57,174 bases of DNA, taken from IMG/VR virus record IMGVR_UViG_3300049995_000009, positions 1-57,174 of that record, one strand, 5' to 3'. A model generated the notes under the pieces. It was not told the DNA's origin, did not search any database, and saw nothing but the letters and a program-made list of their open reading frames with translations. The stretch's first letter is position 1. Each line of letters begins with the position of its first letter. This document shows positions 44,844-53,547 of this stretch, piece by piece. This stretch comes from a virus. Both the position numbers and the translations under genes were made by a program.

Positions 44844-45408
44844 GCACAGGATGGACTATCAGGTGATTATGAGTCACGTCATCAAAGACCATCCTTTCGT
44901 TCTTTATAAGGGCGACCCGCACGCGCCGCTCGGCGGCTGGGCGAAGATCGCGCTAATACGTGACGCCTTCACAGAGGGTTATCCCTACGTGGTCTGGATT
45001 GATGCCGACGCGCTGATTTGGGATTTGAAAGTGGATTTGCGTGACGTGTACAAAGAAATGGGTGAGGCGTGTGTCGGGGCGTGCCAGCATCCCGGCCCGC
45101 CCATACATTTGAACGTCGGCGTGGAATACTGGCGCAATACAGACCGCGCCAAAGAATTTGTCGCGGCATGGATTGCGGAAAAAGACGTGCCACACGATGG
45201 ATGGCTTGAACAGGGCGTATTCAACAGAATGAGTACCGACCTGAAATGGGCAGGTATCGTGACTCGCGTCAGCGACAAATGGAATGCGACGAAAATGGCG
45301 GGAACTGATGTTCCCGATGCAGTTATCAAAGGCTATCACGGCCCGGGTAACTATACGCCTTTGATGCGCTTTCAAGCGATGCAAGCTGACTTGGCGAGGG
45401 TAGTATAA
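44719..45408 (+). CDS. GT34-like galactosyltransferase
   Basis: A 229-residue protein. GAGAGGGG precedes the ATG at 44719. The region about 70-130 contains PLGGWAKIALIRDAF, YVVWIDADALIWD with the DxD metal motif (Asp95-x-Asp97) and HLNVGVEYWRN, which match GMA12/MNN10 (GT34) transferases; DGWLEQGVFN follows. It would transfer galactose or a related sugar. With the two genes upstream it forms a small glycosylation block inside the structural operon. Confidence 0.75.
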   Translation: MESDRIGIMENDLMIIQQVYCRSDFANLLKLSMSRHMDYALKHRMDYQVIMSHVIKDHPFVLYKGDPHAPLGGWAKIALIRDAFTEGYPYVVWIDADALIWDLKVDLRDVYKEMGEACVGACQHPGPPIHLNVGVEYWRNTDRAKEFVAAWIAEKDVPHDGWLEQGVFNRMSTDLKWAGIVTRVSDKWNATKMAGTDVPDAVIKGYHGPGNYTPLMRFQAMQADLARVV

Positions 45409-45424
45409 GACCGGAGGCATAAAT

Positions 45425-45694
45425 ATGGCGGCAGTGTGGACGGCAAAAATTATTAACGTGAAGCAGGACGGTGATCGCGGCATTGTCGGGGCGGAGATTA
45501 CCAAAACGCCCGACCTGCCAAAGCGGCCTAGAACATGGCCGTATCGAATCGAGTATCTTAACGTTGCAGATATGACGCTGGCAAAAGTGAAACATGATGT
45601 CACAAAATATGCCAAGACACTTTCAGTGAAAGGTTCCGCGCTCGAACAGCTTGAAAATCAAGTGAATCAACCCTTTACACTGGACATGAGTTGA
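45425..45694 (+). CDS. Small conserved structural-region protein (89 aa)
   Basis: An 89-residue protein, MAAVWTAKIINVKQDGDRGI..., with a beta N-terminus and a helical C-terminus (LAKVKHDVTKYAKTL). GGAGGCATAAAT precedes the ATG. It lies directly before the large spike-like gene. No family recognised. Confidence 0.55.
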   Translation: MAAVWTAKIINVKQDGDRGIVGAEITKTPDLPKRPRTWPYRIEYLNVADMTLAKVKHDVTKYAKTLSVKGSALEQLENQVNQPFTLDMS

Positions 45695-45698
45695 AACT

Positions 45699-48600
45699 AT
45701 GGCCGCAGTAGCAACCGCAGGAACTGGAGTATGGTCATCTACCACGCCGAATGCGCCGTGGCCCGGCGGAACCGTGCCCGCGATCACGGACACGATCACA
45801 ATCAATCATGCCGTCACCATTGACCAGAATGTAACGGCTGGCTCTGACCCTGGTTTTGGGGGGACGGCTGCGATTGCGATAGGCGCTGTGGGCACACTGC
45901 AATTTGACACAACGGCCTCGCGTACCCTTACACTCAAGGGCGATTTGACGATGGCGTCGGGGGCAAGTCTGCTAATCGGCGCGGCTGGCGCGGGTAGAGT
46001 TCCGTTAGGTACAGTTATTACTATCAAATTCAACTACTCTGCGGCAATGGCAAGCGGAAAATACGGGTTACGAGTCGCCTATTCTACAACGTCTGTTTTC
46101 AAAGCCTATGGACTTGTCAAGACCAACAACACCTATTTGACGCAGCAGGATAGTAGCGGACAGGCACACATCCACGTCAATGACGCGACGGGATGGGCTA
46201 ATGGTGACATCATCGAGATTGCGGCAATCAACGCTGCCGGGGGTGCATCAGCCAACTCAGAAGAGAAGATTATTCAGTCCATCAGTGGAACAGATATTAC
46301 ACTGACAGGCAATCTGTCAGTAACCCATCCGGCTAACAGTTACATTATAAATACGACGAAGAACATTGTATTGCGTAGTTATAACACAACAAACTGTTGG
46401 TTTGCCGATACGCGATTTGGAACATCAACCAACCACGTGTTGGATAATGTGGAGTTGGACACTTTAGGTTCACCTTCGACGGCGATTGGAAGCGTGGTGG
46501 GATATTCGATCAATGGATTTACGTCAGGAGAACCCGCCACGGGAGACCTTGAGCAATGCACTTTTTATAAGATTGCCGCAGCATCAGGAAATTATCTTGC
46601 TTCTGTGATTGGCCCCTACAGTACCGGACTCACTTTTAACAATTGTTCTTTCTTCAACGGTTTTGACAATGGGGGCTGTGTATATATTAGGCTGGGTTCA
46701 GTCGGTCCCGTATTGTCAAATTGTACATTTATGAAGTGCAATAGGGCTATCACAATTGATGGCTCTCCTGGAATTATCGGAGGAACACTGTCAAGTTGTA
46801 AATTCAATGGATGTATAACCTGCCTGGATTTGTATTCTGTCGCTGGTCTAATCTGCTCAAGTAATAGTTTTTCGGGAAATACAAAGGTGTATGTACTGGG
46901 GAGCGGGTTGCAAATTGACCTAGAAGAGACTTCCATGTCCTGCGGAATAATCAATGCGAATACGAGCGTCTTTGCGCCTGTACTAAATGTATTTGTCAAA
47001 TACAACTCTTTTAATCCGGAATTTGGGGCAAGTGAAACGCTGTTGTCTACTCCTCAAAGCAATATTTCAAACCTTTCGTACATCCAATTGAACAATGCTA
47101 CAGAGGGAATCACGGGTAACGTTTTCACCAAATATATCAACACGGGCAGTTGGTACAAGGACATCGCAGTCTACAAGAATAGTCCGTCATCCATTCGGCT
47201 GGATACGGTTTACGCGGGCGCGTCGGCCTACTCGTTCCAATTCCTAGCACAGACCGGAGTGACCTACACCATCAAAGTCAACCTGCGCTACAACGGAACC
47301 TATGATGACGCTGCGTACACTCTGCCTTCTGTGACAATCAGCGGCTTGGGGATTACGTCCGTTGTGGCAACTGCAACCACAGCCGCATTGAACGCCTGGG
47401 AAGCGTTCTCGTTGAATGTCGTCCAGAGTAGCGGCGCGGATGGCTTGCTGACCGTGGCCTTCTCTGGACAGTCAGCAACGGCGACGGGCAGCGCCTATTT
47501 TGATGGGCTGGTGTGTCCGCCTTTCATTACTGTGGCTCGGTTCTATGGCTATAACTTTGACGAGACAATTCCAACCCGCACGGTCAATCCCTGGGTGGAT
47601 GTCAGCGAAGCAACGGCACTAGCCTATACAGGCATTGCGATAAATTGGACTCTCAAAACTCTCGCCATCACCGAAGCGCATACCCTGCATGAGATTTACG
47701 ATTATAGCCAGGCGCAACTTTCGGCGGCGGCGAATCTGACGAAAGAAATATTCTTGACGACGGCAGATGGGATCAATTATATTCTGGTGTCGAATTGGGA
47801 CATCACGATTACAAATGTCATCGTGACGGCAACCGATCAAGCCTTATTCTGTACAGGTTCGGGCACCTATTCAGTCACCGGGGCATCGGGAGACTTTACG
47901 GGAATCTTAGGCGATGCCATTAGCACCAGGGTCAAGATAGCCATTACGGATATTGTAGACGGTTCCAGAATTCAGCTTTATGACATGACTAGCGCGGCTG
48001 AACTTGTCAACGAGATTGTATCAGGCACTGATTTCTCTATAGCTTTCATCTATGCTGTAGATCACACCATTAGATTGCGCCTGACCTATGTGGACGGGGC
48101 GACAACTGCCTATTATTGGCATACCCAAACAGGTACAGTCACGGCCACGGGTCTTACTTTTGTCGCAGTCCAGGTACAAAATACCATTTACGAGGAAGTC
48201 AATATTGACGGTTCTCTGGTGACTGAGTGCTCGATATCAGGCACAACCATCAGAATATTCATTGACGATCCCGATAATACGACGACGGCCCAGAGAATCT
48301 ATAACTGGTATCAATACTATTTGTTCACAGAGGACGGAATCAGGGAACAGGACGGGGCATACATCACCGCAACGGATAGCACGCATTACATTTTTGACGA
48401 TACCATGAAAATAGAGAATCAGGATGTGGTCAATCCTTTGAACATTACGGGGGCAAATATAACTCCCGAAACAGGGGCGGCGACAAATATTTTCGACTTG
48501 TCTAATGGGGCTTCCATTTGCCTGAATTTCAATCGAGTCGAAGGATTCTCTTATGCTTCCGGGTTATCAACGGCAGAACACAATGCGCTTATGGCCGTCC

Positions 48601-48836
48601 CCGCCGCAACCGAAAATGCGGACACGCTACTGGATAGGCCGAATGCAATCGAGACAGGATTGACGTTGCGACAGGCACACATGCTAGAGGCCGCCGCCGC
48701 CGCGGCTACCTTATCAGGCGCACAGACCAGTACAGTTGTAATCAAAAATGCCGTTGCGAATAGCAAACCGCGCATCACGGCGACGGTGGACGCATATGGC
48801 AACAGAGCGGCGGTTGTGACCGATGTTTCCCCGTAG
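45699..48836 (+). CDS. Large beta-helix virion protein (spike-like)
   Basis: A 1045-residue, Thr/Ser/Ala-rich protein. The N-terminal 100 residues (TDTITINHAVTIDQNV, LTLKGDLTMASGASLLIG) resemble a G8-type beta domain. About 200-440 reads as a parallel beta-helix (repeated NCSFFNG, NCTFMKC, SCKFNGC, SSNSFSGN). Beta-sandwich domains follow. The C-terminal 80 residues (DTLLDRPNAIETGLTLRQAHML...VANSKPRITATVDAYGNRAAV) match a conserved end seen in many phage tail and spike proteins. It probably binds or cleaves a cell-surface glycan. It lies before the connector genes, an unusual place for a tail spike. Confidence 0.7.
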   Translation: MAAVATAGTGVWSSTTPNAPWPGGTVPAITDTITINHAVTIDQNVTAGSDPGFGGTAAIAIGAVGTLQFDTTASRTLTLKGDLTMASGASLLIGAAGAGRVPLGTVITIKFNYSAAMASGKYGLRVAYSTTSVFKAYGLVKTNNTYLTQQDSSGQAHIHVNDATGWANGDIIEIAAINAAGGASANSEEKIIQSISGTDITLTGNLSVTHPANSYIINTTKNIVLRSYNTTNCWFADTRFGTSTNHVLDNVELDTLGSPSTAIGSVVGYSINGFTSGEPATGDLEQCTFYKIAAASGNYLASVIGPYSTGLTFNNCSFFNGFDNGGCVYIRLGSVGPVLSNCTFMKCNRAITIDGSPGIIGGTLSSCKFNGCITCLDLYSVAGLICSSNSFSGNTKVYVLGSGLQIDLEETSMSCGIINANTSVFAPVLNVFVKYNSFNPEFGASETLLSTPQSNISNLSYIQLNNATEGITGNVFTKYINTGSWYKDIAVYKNSPSSIRLDTVYAGASAYSFQFLAQTGVTYTIKVNLRYNGTYDDAAYTLPSVTISGLGITSVVATATTAALNAWEAFSLNVVQSSGADGLLTVAFSGQSATATGSAYFDGLVCPPFITVARFYGYNFDETIPTRTVNPWVDVSEATALAYTGIAINWTLKTLAITEAHTLHEIYDYSQAQLSAAANLTKEIFLTTADGINYILVSNWDITITNVIVTATDQALFCTGSGTYSVTGASGDFTGILGDAISTRVKIAITDIVDGSRIQLYDMTSAAELVNEIVSGTDFSIAFIYAVDHTIRLRLTYVDGATTAYYWHTQTGTVTATGLTFVAVQVQNTIYEEVNIDGSLVTECSISGTTIRIFIDDPDNTTTAQRIYNWYQYYLFTEDGIREQDGAYITATDSTHYIFDDTMKIENQDVVNPLNITGANITPETGAATNIFDLSNGASICLNFNRVEGFSYASGLSTAEHNALMAVPAATENADTLLDRPNAIETGLTLRQAHMLEAAAAAATLSGAQTSTVVIKNAVANSKPRITATVDAYGNRAAVVTDVSP

Positions 48837-49176
48837 ATATTTTACGGGCAGATATTTCGCGCCGCGCTATTGGCCCGGAATACAGTTAGGAGAACTTGGG
48901 CCGGGAACGCGAATTGTCTACAAGGCGGCTACAAGGCCAATAGATGAGCCGACAACACGCGCAGATTACGAGCCGACAGAACGGGTATCTATGATGGCCT
49001 TGTCGCATGGAGACATCAAGCCAGTTGATAGAATGAATAATGAGCCAGTTGCGCATACACAAAATGAAACAGTAGAGCGGGTAATTATCAATCCTTCGGC
49101 GCGTACAGGATACAAGGTGTCGCGCCGTATAACCGTCAAGTCATCGCCCCGGACTAGAAATAAGCCGGGCGATTAG
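48823..49176 (+). CDS. Small structural-region protein with FxRRYFxxRYFAPRYW motif
   Basis: A 117-residue protein overlapping the spike gene by 14 bases. The start MFPRRYFTGRYFAPRYWP is a motif common in phage structural regions. The rest is polar with Thr-Arg repeats and many TR/ERV units (ATRPIDEPTTRADYEPTERV), probably extended. Likely a minor virion component. Confidence 0.55.
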   Translation: MFPRRYFTGRYFAPRYWPGIQLGELGPGTRIVYKAATRPIDEPTTRADYEPTERVSMMALSHGDIKPVDRMNNEPVAHTQNETVERVIINPSARTGYKVSRRITVKSSPRTRNKPGD

Positions 49177-49183
49177 GGGCAAT

Positions 49184-50110
49184 ATGGCAACTTATCTGAG
49201 CGACGGACAGCAAACGCTATCGGAAATACGCAAGCATGTTTTCGATTATACCGACGATCTCCTGACGGGTATTACGGTCGGGACTGCTGCCTGCACCTAT
49301 ATGCAGCCAAATGGAACGGTCGGCACGGCAACAGTATCTATCACGTCGCCTTATGTGTATGCGACGATGGGGACATTATCTATCACAGGATTGTATATAT
49401 TATCATGTCTCGCAACTTTTAGTAATAGCGAGACATCCGAGATTCGCGTCACCGTCAATGTTCTGCCCGCCGTTACCGCCATTGAATCACGCGCCGGATT
49501 ATCTGATCTGCGCGACGCATTGCGCGTGATAACCGACGTCACCGAATCAGATTGGTCAATTGGACAACAAAACTTTTGGGACGACCTGCAACTCGACAAA
49601 GTTCTGGACAGGCACTATGTCGAGGCCGATCACGAATTGCTTACATCGGAACAGCACTACGACACAACGCCTGGCTCTGTTTCGACACATGATTACTATA
49701 GCCAACTTGGAAACTTTGAAACCGTCGCCAGTGGCACGTCTTATTTTATCGTGCAAGATGCGACAGGCTTAGTTCATGGCACGAGCGAATGGGATGCAGA
49801 TTATGCGCTAGGGCAAATCTCGTTTACCGCCAATACGCTCGGCAGCGCCATGTATCTGACTGCTTATGCCTATGATCTGAACGCATCGGCGGCTGACATC
49901 TGGCAACGCAAGGCAAGCCATTATGCCACGGCGTTTGATTTCAGCACAGACAACCACAACCTGCGCCGATCACAAATCTATGACCATTGTCTGAAAATGG
50001 CGGACTATTACGGGGCGCTCGCAGGCGACACAAATTCCGGCGCGGGCGGGATGTCTAGTATCAGCATGACGCGTAGTGATTGCACGACGGAGAATGACAG
50101 TGCTGAATAG
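49184..50110 (+). CDS. Head-tail connector (adaptor)-like protein with N-terminal Ig-like insert
   Basis: A 308-residue protein. The first 90 residues are beta rich and Ig-like (ATVSITSPYVYATMGTLSIT). The middle (RVITDVTESDWSIGQQNFWDDLQLDKVLDRH) and end (WQRKASHYATAFDFSTDNHN, RRSQIYDHCLKMADYY) resemble the helical adaptor proteins that sit on the portal. The position after head genes and before head-closure fits. The Ig-like part may decorate the connector. Confidence 0.6.
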   Translation: MATYLSDGQQTLSEIRKHVFDYTDDLLTGITVGTAACTYMQPNGTVGTATVSITSPYVYATMGTLSITGLYILSCLATFSNSETSEIRVTVNVLPAVTAIESRAGLSDLRDALRVITDVTESDWSIGQQNFWDDLQLDKVLDRHYVEADHELLTSEQHYDTTPGSVSTHDYYSQLGNFETVASGTSYFIVQDATGLVHGTSEWDADYALGQISFTANTLGSAMYLTAYAYDLNASAADIWQRKASHYATAFDFSTDNHNLRRSQIYDHCLKMADYYGALAGDTNSGAGGMSSISMTRSDCTTENDSAE

Positions 50111-50456
50111 TCGTGAACTGGCCGCGATGCGCGATGCGGTAGAGAACTTGATGCCTGACACCTGCAATCTGTTGACGCTGACAACGGCATCAGACGGGCA
50201 GGGGGGTGTGACGCAGACCTGGGGCACGACCTATGCGGCTGTAAGGTGCCGGCTGGATTACGTCAGCGGCTTGGAAACGACGCGGGCGGGCGCATTGAAT
50301 CCTTTCACGGGGTGGGTATTGACTGTGCCGCAATCGCAGACGATAACAGCGGCTTATCGTGTCGAGCATAGTAGCAACACGTACACGGTGCAATCTGTCA
50401 GCGAGGGCGGCTCGTGGTTGGCTTGCAAGCGGGCATGGTTACAAAGGATGATGTAA
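50094..50456 (+). CDS. Head-closure (stopper)-like protein
   Basis: A 120-residue protein from ATG 50094; a GTG two codons later is better spaced from GGAG. The pattern MRDAVENLMPDTCNLLTLTT...GGVTQTWGTTYAAVRCRLD then TGWVLTVPQSQTI matches phage head-tail joining (gp16/SPP1-like) proteins of about 110-120 residues. It seals the packaged head. Its stop overlaps the next start (TAATG). Confidence 0.7.
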   Translation: MTVLNSRELAAMRDAVENLMPDTCNLLTLTTASDGQGGVTQTWGTTYAAVRCRLDYVSGLETTRAGALNPFTGWVLTVPQSQTITAAYRVEHSSNTYTVQSVSEGGSWLACKRAWLQRMM

Positions 50457-50794
50457 TGGTAGTAGCAAAACTGGATACCAAAGAACTCGACAGGCTGATT
50501 GGCGAGCTTGAAACAAAGGCAGACGGTGTCATCCGTGCTACTGCTTTTCAGGTGCAAGGCGAAGCGGCAACGCGCGCTCCCTGGAAAACCGGGTATTTGT
50601 CAGACAGTATACACGTGGAACCGAAGGGCCGCCTTTTATATTGGGTGGCAGATGGTACAGAGTATGGAATATTTCAGGAACTAGGCCACCATGCAAGAAA
50701 TGGAAAATTTATTACTCCGCATCCCTTTATAGTTCCCGCTGTTGAAAGCGTTCGCGCGCAATTCAATCAAATGATTGCGGAGATTTTTAGATGA
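50456..50794 (+). CDS. HK97 gp10-like tail component
   Basis: A 112-residue protein from ATG 50456. The segments GEAATRAPWKTGYLSDSI and EYGIFQELGHHARNGKFITPHPFIVPAV are diagnostic of the HK97-gp10/tail-completion family, which lies between head closure and tail tube genes and helps join them. Confidence 0.85.
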   Translation: MVVAKLDTKELDRLIGELETKADGVIRATAFQVQGEAATRAPWKTGYLSDSIHVEPKGRLLYWVADGTEYGIFQELGHHARNGKFITPHPFIVPAVESVRAQFNQMIAEIFR

Positions 50795-51210
50795 GCGCCT
50801 TCAATGCCCTGAACACGGCGATTTATAGCACGCTGTCAGGCGGCACGGCATTGACTGCCCTGCTTGCCGGGACGACTTCGGTTTACTACCTGCAAGCGCC
50901 GGACGCCGCAACGTTCGATTACGTGGTGTGGAACTGGCAGGCGGGACCAACCGATGACAACGAGACGGCCAAGCGGGCCGTCGGCGGACTTGCTTTCGTG
51001 CGCACGTATTCCGCTACCAGCGCAGCCAGAGCGGGCAGCATAGATGCTCAGATTGATGCGCTGCTGCACGGCAAGACATTGACAGTCAGTGGGTGGGCGA
51101 ATTTCTGGACGGCAAGAGAGGAATCACTATCGCTTGTAGAGACAGACGAAGCAGGCAGACAAACTTTCATGGCAGGCGCAACCTATCGAGTTAGATTGGG
51201 CAAGAGTTAA
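50791..51210 (+). CDS. Tail terminator/completion protein (DUF3168-like)
   Basis: A 139-residue protein joined by ATGA upstream and TAATG downstream. The pattern FNALNTAIYSTLSGGTALTALL...VYYLQAPDAATFDYVVW...GWANFWTAREESLSLVETDEAG fits DUF3168 tail-completion proteins, which cap the tail tube at the head end. Confidence 0.8.
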   Translation: MSAFNALNTAIYSTLSGGTALTALLAGTTSVYYLQAPDAATFDYVVWNWQAGPTDDNETAKRAVGGLAFVRTYSATSAARAGSIDAQIDALLHGKTLTVSGWANFWTAREESLSLVETDEAGRQTFMAGATYRVRLGKS

Positions 51211-52637
51211 TGGAGTACCTGGGAACGTCCTGCGCCCTGACTTGGGATTCTGATGCGGGCAGCATTGATCTACTGAATGAGTTGCGCAAGACAACCATCA
51301 CGCCAACGCAACAGTTTGTAACTTGGTATGTGGGCAATAGTTCATTACAAAAAAAGGCGTTGACATTATCGAACCTGTCTGTCTCTGCCTCCATTCTGCT
51401 GCAAGACGACAGACCCGACATTGTGCCAGCGCTAGCGATCGGCGCGATGGGGACACTGACCGCCGTGCTGACGGCAGGAACGGCGGGCACAGTAGATCAA
51501 ACGACTATCATCATGCCCGCGATTGTGACGGGCGCGACTCAAAGCATTCCCTATGGCGGGGTAGTTGAACTTTCGGCGGCGTGGGAAAACCGAGGGGGCT
51601 GGATAGAGGTAGAGACACAAACTATGCCAAGCGTTTATGCTCCTTATGATGCACAGTATGTGACGATGGCGACTGACCCGATATTGAACAATGAGCGGGT
51701 GTTGCAGGCTGGCACCGGTCTCAGCAAGGCCGACGGCGGCGCGGGCGGCAATGTAACTCTGTCGCTGAAAAATACCGCCGTGACGCCTGGAAGCTATGGC
51801 GGTTCAACGCATGTCGGGACTTTCACGGTTGACCAACAAGGGCGACTGACAGCGGCGGGCAGTGTTGACATTTCAATGAATCTCTCCGCGGTATCAGGTA
51901 TTTTGCCTGTAGAAAATGGGGGAACAGGCCTAGATTCTGGTACAAGTGGAGGGATACTTTATTTTGCCGCTACTGACGATATAGAATCAAGTGATCTTCT
52001 GACTGAAAATGCTGTCCTGTTAGCGGGCGGAGACGGCCCACCTATGATTGTATCTGGACTTGGAGATGCAGGGCAGGTATTGACAAGCAATGGAGACAAC
52101 GATCCTCCGACTTGGCAGCCAATCGGCAAGGGTTTTGTACAACTTATTGGGTTGGGAAATATCTTTCTTACGGGTCCCGCAACGGAAAAAGCTGAATCTG
52201 GGGCAGGATTTTATGGTAGTTCTACACCGGGCGAAGTGATTGCTCCACTGCGTTTTGATGCTGGAACGATTGAATACTGGGATTTTTTGTCCGTGCTGAC
52301 TAATTATAACGGCGGGGGATTGACGTTCACCTTGCCGTGGTTGAGTGACGCAGGAACTAGCGGAGTATGCCGATGGGGATTAGCCGTGCGCCGAATGAAT
52401 CAGGGAGAGAATTTTGCAACGGCGCACACCTATGATTTCAACGACATGGACGGCACGGCCCAGGCTACGGCGGGAGCCATTTCAACCACAGCGGTAACGT
52501 TTACGGACGGGGCCGACATGGACAGTTGGGCAAGTGGTGAAATGGCGATTGTGCGTGTACGCCGAAATGCAACGCACGAGAATGACACCCTAGTTGGCGA
52601 TTCCGTGTTACTAGGATTCTTTGGAATCGAGACATAG
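51210..52637 (+). CDS. Tail-tube paralogue fused to an adhesin-like domain
   Basis: A 475-residue protein. Residues 1-130 resemble the separate tail tube protein that follows (both have a start with TxTWxSxAGS, ...LRKTTITP/FRKLTIAP, SASILLQD/SVDLLAQD, and a final NIPYNGVVELS/SIPYGGVVELS). The rest contains a QAGTGLSKADGGAGGNVTLSL segment typical of tail fibres, a VLPVENGGTGL-like repeat unit and a beta domain. It may be a decorated minor tube subunit or tail-tip fibre. A TAATG overlap joins it to the terminator gene. Confidence 0.65.
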   Translation: MEYLGTSCALTWDSDAGSIDLLNELRKTTITPTQQFVTWYVGNSSLQKKALTLSNLSVSASILLQDDRPDIVPALAIGAMGTLTAVLTAGTAGTVDQTTIIMPAIVTGATQSIPYGGVVELSAAWENRGGWIEVETQTMPSVYAPYDAQYVTMATDPILNNERVLQAGTGLSKADGGAGGNVTLSLKNTAVTPGSYGGSTHVGTFTVDQQGRLTAAGSVDISMNLSAVSGILPVENGGTGLDSGTSGGILYFAATDDIESSDLLTENAVLLAGGDGPPMIVSGLGDAGQVLTSNGDNDPPTWQPIGKGFVQLIGLGNIFLTGPATEKAESGAGFYGSSTPGEVIAPLRFDAGTIEYWDFLSVLTNYNGGGLTFTLPWLSDAGTSGVCRWGLAVRRMNQGENFATAHTYDFNDMDGTAQATAGAISTTAVTFTDGADMDSWASGEMAIVRVRRNATHENDTLVGDSVLLGFFGIET

Positions 52638-52676
52638 TGTATCGAGCGCGAAAGCGCATAATGACAGGAGGCTAAA

Positions 52677-53087
52677 ATGGCCGAATACGCAGGAAGTGCG
52701 GCAACAATTACGTGGAACAGCACAGCGGGCAGCGTCACCATTTCGGGTGATTTCCGCAAGTTGACGATCGCGCCGAAAATGACCGTCATTGATAGCACGG
52801 CGGGTGCGGATACCGTGGCGCACAAAATCAAGGGCGTCTCAGACTGGACAGCCAGCGTTGATCTTCTGGCCCAGGATGCAGCGGGCACACCAAAGGGAAC
52901 GGCCTACACCGCCGCGCTAGGGCCTGGGGTTAGTGGCACGCTGATCATCATCCCGAATGGCACGAGCGCAGGCACAACGACTATGACGGCGTTCACTGGT
53001 GGCGCGACTTGGAATATTCCATACAACGGTGTCGTGGAATTGTCGTGTGTGTTTGAGGGCGACGGCGGCACATTCACGCAATCATAA
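52677..53087 (+). CDS. Major tail tube protein
   Basis: A 136-residue, all-beta protein (SVTISGDFRKLTIAPK, DWTASVDLLAQDAAG, GTLIIIPNGTSAGTT, ATWNIPYNGVVELSCVFEG). Size, fold pattern and place before the assembly chaperones and tape measure identify it as the tube protein of a non-contractile tail. AGGAGG precedes the ATG. Confidence 0.82.
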   Translation: MAEYAGSAATITWNSTAGSVTISGDFRKLTIAPKMTVIDSTAGADTVAHKIKGVSDWTASVDLLAQDAAGTPKGTAYTAALGPGVSGTLIIIPNGTSAGTTTMTAFTGGATWNIPYNGVVELSCVFEGDGGTFTQS

Positions 53088-53107
53088 TACGATAACGGAG
53101 GGGTACT

Positions 53108-53368
53108 ATGACTGACTTTACGCTCAGTGATGGACGTGAAATCACGTTCGATCTGTCTCAAATCAGCATGGCAGAATATGCCGCGCTGTTTGATACCACG
53201 GCTCCGGCTGAAAAGGACACGGCTGTAATTGCGCGCGTCATGGGGCTGACACCAGAGGACTATTTGGCGATGCAAACAAGTTCGACCGTTTCCTTGAAAG
53301 AATGGAAACAGTTGCACCGCGCATTTTTCAAGAAATGCCGGGAGCCATTGGGTGATGACCCAAAATAG
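53108..53368 (+). CDS. Tail assembly chaperone (G-like)
   Basis: An 86-residue protein, helical, MTDFTLSDGREITFDLSQIS...WKQLHRAFFKKCREPLG, of the usual type encoded between tube and tape measure. It ends in CCCAAAATAG: the stop follows immediately after the heptamer CCCAAAA (53359-53365), a canonical -1 slippery site. Chaperones of this kind coat the tape measure during tail assembly. Confidence 0.78.
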   Translation: MTDFTLSDGREITFDLSQISMAEYAALFDTTAPAEKDTAVIARVMGLTPEDYLAMQTSSTVSLKEWKQLHRAFFKKCREPLGDDPK

Positions 53369-53547
53369 CAAAGGCGATCTATCTGGCATTGCGGTATCCG
53401 AAGACACATTCCATGCCATACTCATACTGGCGCTGGCACATGGTCGAGTTAACAGGCTGGACGCTTGAATACGTGGATAATCTATCACTGGCAGATTGGC
53501 ACGAATATTGGCAGCAGCGTGATGCTCGCATAAAAGCGGGAGTATAA
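53359..53547 (+). CDS. Frameshifted extension of the tail assembly chaperone (T-like part)
   Basis: A -1 shift at CCCAAAA (53359-53365) continues in the next frame as ...PK-IAKAIYLALRYPKTHSM, then a WRWHMVELTGWTLEYVDNLS... stretch, to a TAA at 53545-53547, adding 60 residues to make a fusion of about 146. This frame has no good start of its own. The pairing of a short and a frameshift-extended chaperone is conserved in long-tailed phages (gpG/gpGT of lambda). The TAA abuts the tape-measure ATG. Confidence 0.75.
   Translation, partial: PKIAKAIYLALRYPKTHSMPYSYWRWHMVELTGWTLEYVDNLSLADWHEYWQQRDARIKAGV

Noticed and set aside
53369-53547. Independent small gene between chaperone and tape measure
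   Set aside because: Its frame lacks a supported start and is reached exactly by the -1 slippery site, so it is annotated as the frameshift extension.
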